A DNA stretch of 64,000 nt from an uncultured Clostridia bacterium (lineage in GTDB: Bacteria; Bacillota; Clostridia; TANB77; CAG-508): contig CAQZSK010000002.1 in the NCBI GenBank assembly GCA_948934525.1, forward strand, positions 106,654 to 170,653, in the 5' to 3' direction. The translations under genes and the position numbers were made by a program. Every line of letters begins with the position of its first letter. The first letter of the stretch is position 1. Positions 61,633 to 64,000 of the stretch are shown in pieces. The notes under the pieces were generated by a model. It made no database searches, was not told where the DNA came from, and saw nothing but the letters and a program-made list of their open reading frames with translations.

Positions 61633-62412
61633 TTAGTCCATGTATTCTACTACAGCCTTATCCTTTAAGTATTCTTTATAATCATTCATTAATTCAAATA
61701 ATAATCCAACCTTTTGTGACTCATTTTCACTTCTGCTAAATTCTTCACATTTTTCATTAAATGTTTTACTATCTGTTTTTAATTTACCATTTTTTATATC
61801 ATTGTTTATTTGAAGAGTCCACTTAGTTTGTAATTCTAATCTCTTCATCTTATCTATATGAAATTCTAGAAACTCATCATAATCCATATGAAATGAATCA
61901 AGTATGTCATTCATACCTTCACTCTCTTTTTTATACTTTTCTTTAATTAAATTTTCAATATTTCTATTTTCTTCATCTGTTAAAAATATATTTTTTTCTT
62001 TTGCATCTTGTGCAATAGCATATTCCTTAATTACTTTACTTATAGTATCTTCTTTATCTTGATTTCCAGTAAGTGTATCATTATTAACTAAAAAGTCCAT
62101 GTAAGCTATTTCTCTTTCACTAACTTTTTCTCCATTAACAATCATTTTACATTTATTTGTCTTATTCTGCATAACTTTACTTATTTCATTCATTCCTACA
62201 ACTTTCTCAGAATTTGACAATTCCACATTAGATTTCTGAATTTCTTCTTCATTTTTTTGACTTACTGTATTATTAACCTTCTCTTGTTGTTTTTCCGTAT
62301 TATTACTAACTTGTTGTTGCCTTAACATCATCTTGCTTACTAATATAATAAGTGTTGTTACAATTATAACAATTAAAATGATCATTCCTATATTTTTTTT
62401 ATCTTTTAACAT
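61633..62412 (-). CDS. SurA/PrsA N-domain-like membrane protein
   Basis: 259 aa: N-terminal membrane helix (about 8-28), Gln/Glu/Asn-rich linker (33-70), and a SurA_N-like helical domain (VNGEKVSEREIAYMDFLV, AIAQDAKEKNIFLTDEE). No PPIase domain visible. Extracytoplasmic chaperone is a reasonable inference. Follows the large SH3-type gene with no gap. Confidence 0.75.
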   Translation of the reverse strand: MLKDKKNIGMIILIVIIVTTLIILVSKMMLRQQQVSNNTEKQQEKVNNTVSQKNEEEIQKSNVELSNSEKVVGMNEISKVMQNKTNKCKMIVNGEKVSEREIAYMDFLVNNDTLTGNQDKEDTISKVIKEYAIAQDAKEKNIFLTDEENRNIENLIKEKYKKESEGMNDILDSFHMDYDEFLEFHIDKMKRLELQTKWTLQINNDIKNGKLKTDSKTFNEKCEEFSRSENESQKVGLLFELMNDYKEYLKDKAVVEYMD

Positions 62413-64000
62413 TTATATTCCTCCTAATATTTCTTCTACTTGATAATAATCTTCTCCATTTTCATACCATTCTATTTTGTACATAGCTTCCCCATAATTT
62501 GTATAGTTTCTTGCCAAACCAGCATTATGCATTGTGTATAAATACTTAGGAAGTATATCTAAAACAGGTCCCAAAACCTTTTTTATATCACCTTGTACTT
62601 CATCAAATAATGTTTTATAGTCTATATCTACATCTACATTAGGATCCCAGTCATAGTAATCTTCTATAGCATATTTCATTTTCATCTCATACTTAATTCC
62701 CATTTTTTTAATGGTACATTGTATTTTTATTCTATACTTATTTAATGTTAAATTCCAATCTATTCCACCTTCTTGTGTAGCAATACCAGAGTCTTCTACA
62801 GTATTAATAAAAGTTACTGTTGTATTTTCATTTATATCTAATTTCTTTGTTATCTCTATAGCTGTTTTTATATTACTTTCAAATTTTTCTTTCATAGATG
62901 TACTTTGTACTAAAGCCGCTTTTAATGGTATCATTCTTACTTTATGATCTGCTTTATAAATATCTTTTTCATGTTGATATGTATTTTTTCTTTCTGACTC
63001 CCCTTTTGTTAAAAAATATGTTAATGCAGCTCCACCATTAGGATACAATGTTTCACTTGCCTCTGCTGCCATTAGTATTACTCCTCTTTGTTCTAATAAT
63101 GATGGATATTTAAAAAGAAGTTCTACTCGATCCATACTATTATACATTAATTCTGCCTTCTTAATCGTTTCATAATTACTTTGTGCTATTTTTATGTCAT
63201 CCCAATTTCCATCTACCTTGTATCCTATTCCTAAATTATCATAAATAAATGCACTAAATATTTTTTTATCTTGGCAATAAATATCTTGATTAGATGTTAC
63301 AAAAATATCATTATATCCATATTGTTTTGTTGTAATATCTTTTCCTCCTGCTTGTAATATGGTATTACCTTTCTGTGTTATTACTTTTCCATCCTTTTGT
63401 ATTGTGATTTTAAATATAGGAGTATGATTATTTCCAATCAGATAATTATCACTACTATATTCCTTAGCTGAAAATCTTTGAGTGCTATAATAAACTATTA
63501 ATTTTGTATCATTCATGTCTGTTACTATAACATAATAAGGGTACTCATCTAAATTTATTTCATGTATTAAAGTAGGAAAATACACTCCATACTTTGTATC
63601 CTTGTATTCTATTAATACATTAGAATATTCTTCTTCCTTTGCTATTTCTAATCTATCCGAAAATACATATCCTTCTTTTCCATTAGCTAACATAACCTTA
63701 TCCCATTTATGACCATGTATAATATTTACTTCTTTATTTATTCTTTTTACTATACTATTTTTTCCTAATGTTGTCATTTCATTATAATTAATAGCAGCTC
63801 CTTCATATACGGTTGTGGCACTCTTAATTTTTACCACTTCTTCACACTTATTTTCTTCATTAGTTGCATCATACTCATATCCACTATTTTTACTCAAAAC
63901 TTTAATATTTGTATTTTCTATAAAAATATCTTGATTAGATGCTATAAAAATATCATTATATCCATATTGTTTTGTTGTAATATCTTTTCCTCCTGCTTGT
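62413..64000 (-). CDS. Large secreted-type protein with SH3-like domain, N-terminus beyond window
   Basis: The frame is open to base 64000, so the start is outside. It holds an SH3_3-like segment (KVMLANGKEGYVFSDRLEI) and a long beta-rich C-terminal region. A 77-bp coding segment is repeated in frame (63279-63355 and 63924-64000), both encoding AGGKDITTKQYGYNDIF plus a similar tail, so the protein likely has repeated domains. Confidence 0.7.
   Translation of the reverse strand, partial: QAGGKDITTKQYGYNDIFIASNQDIFIENTNIKVLSKNSGYEYDATNEENKCEEVVKIKSATTVYEGAAINYNEMTTLGKNSIVKRINKEVNIIHGHKWDKVMLANGKEGYVFSDRLEIAKEEEYSNVLIEYKDTKYGVYFPTLIHEINLDEYPYYVIVTDMNDTKLIVYYSTQRFSAKEYSSDNYLIGNNHTPIFKITIQKDGKVITQKGNTILQAGGKDITTKQYGYNDIFVTSNQDIYCQDKKIFSAFIYDNLGIGYKVDGNWDDIKIAQSNYETIKKAELMYNSMDRVELLFKYPSLLEQRGVILMAAEASETLYPNGGAALTYFLTKGESERKNTYQHEKDIYKADHKVRMIPLKAALVQSTSMKEKFESNIKTAIEITKKLDINENTTVTFINTVEDSGIATQEGGIDWNLTLNKYRIKIQCTIKKMGIKYEMKMKYAIEDYYDWDPNVDVDIDYKTLFDEVQGDIKKVLGPVLDILPKYLYTMHNAGLARNYTNYGEAMYKIEWYENGEDYYQVEEILGGI
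63924..64000 (-). repeat. 77-bp in-frame coding repeat at the window edge
   Basis: Nearly identical to 63279-63355 (two base differences). It extends past the right edge, so its full length is unknown. Confidence 0.75.

Overview
The window is AT-rich DNA from a spore-forming, low-GC, Gram-positive Clostridia-like bacterium. The signs are yabP, yabQ, a cwlJ/gerQ germination pair, ECF sigma and anti-sigma genes and AGGAGG-type ribosome binding sites. I cannot name the species from sequence alone.

Layout. 1-4570: prfB (5' part outside the window), an aspartokinase, yabP-yabQ-divIC and rho. About 4600-12862: a complete-looking filamentous phage (inovirus) prophage, bounded by a 72-bp direct repeat containing a Xer/dif-type core. 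It carries repressors, small early genes, a major coat protein, a Zot/pI ATPase, a pIII-like spike, a pVI-like protein, hairpin-rich candidate origin DNA and a Rep protein. 13662-23096: a Xer recombinase, a LysM protein, ackA-pta, cwlJ-gerQ, tRNA-Leu, membrane/regulator genes, rluD and rnpB. 23139-30000: sigma/anti-sigma, dtd, gpsA, plsY and der. 30100-50000: accessory genes, namely a type III toxin-antitoxin locus (toxIN), copA-copZ, an Lsa-like ABC-F protein, an acyl-CoA ligase, relQ, metK, a two-component system, an FtsX-type ABC exporter and five free-standing small genes that look foreign. 51022-61501: a fatty-acid synthesis cluster running on the minus strand (acyl-CoA ligase, birA, fabD, fabG, fabF, accB, fabZ, accC, accD, accA, fabI). 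The right edge has a foldase-like protein and a large SH3-domain protein cut by the window.

Main discovery. Eight genes look broken by frameshifts, and every break is the same event. An in-frame CGG triplet must be passed by a +1 shift so that C is skipped and GGN (glycine) is read; equivalently, CGGN acts as a four-base glycine codon. There are 11 such sites: zot (2), a small phage membrane gene (1), the phage spike gene (2), xer (1), cwlJ (1), a membrane-anchored Ig-like protein (2), a Big_2/sulfatase-modifying-like protein (1) and an ABC exporter ATPase (1). At several sites the resulting glycine matches a residue conserved in the family (Xer, ABC ATPase, CwlJ/SleB, Ig-like). By hand count I found no in-frame CGG read as arginine in any ordinary host or phage gene, although CGG occurs about 40 times out of frame. 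The only in-frame CGGs without rescue are in four of the five foreign-looking small genes. This suggests that CGG is no longer a normal arginine codon here and that cell and phage share a quadruplet or +1 decoding system. The tRNA responsible is not in this window.
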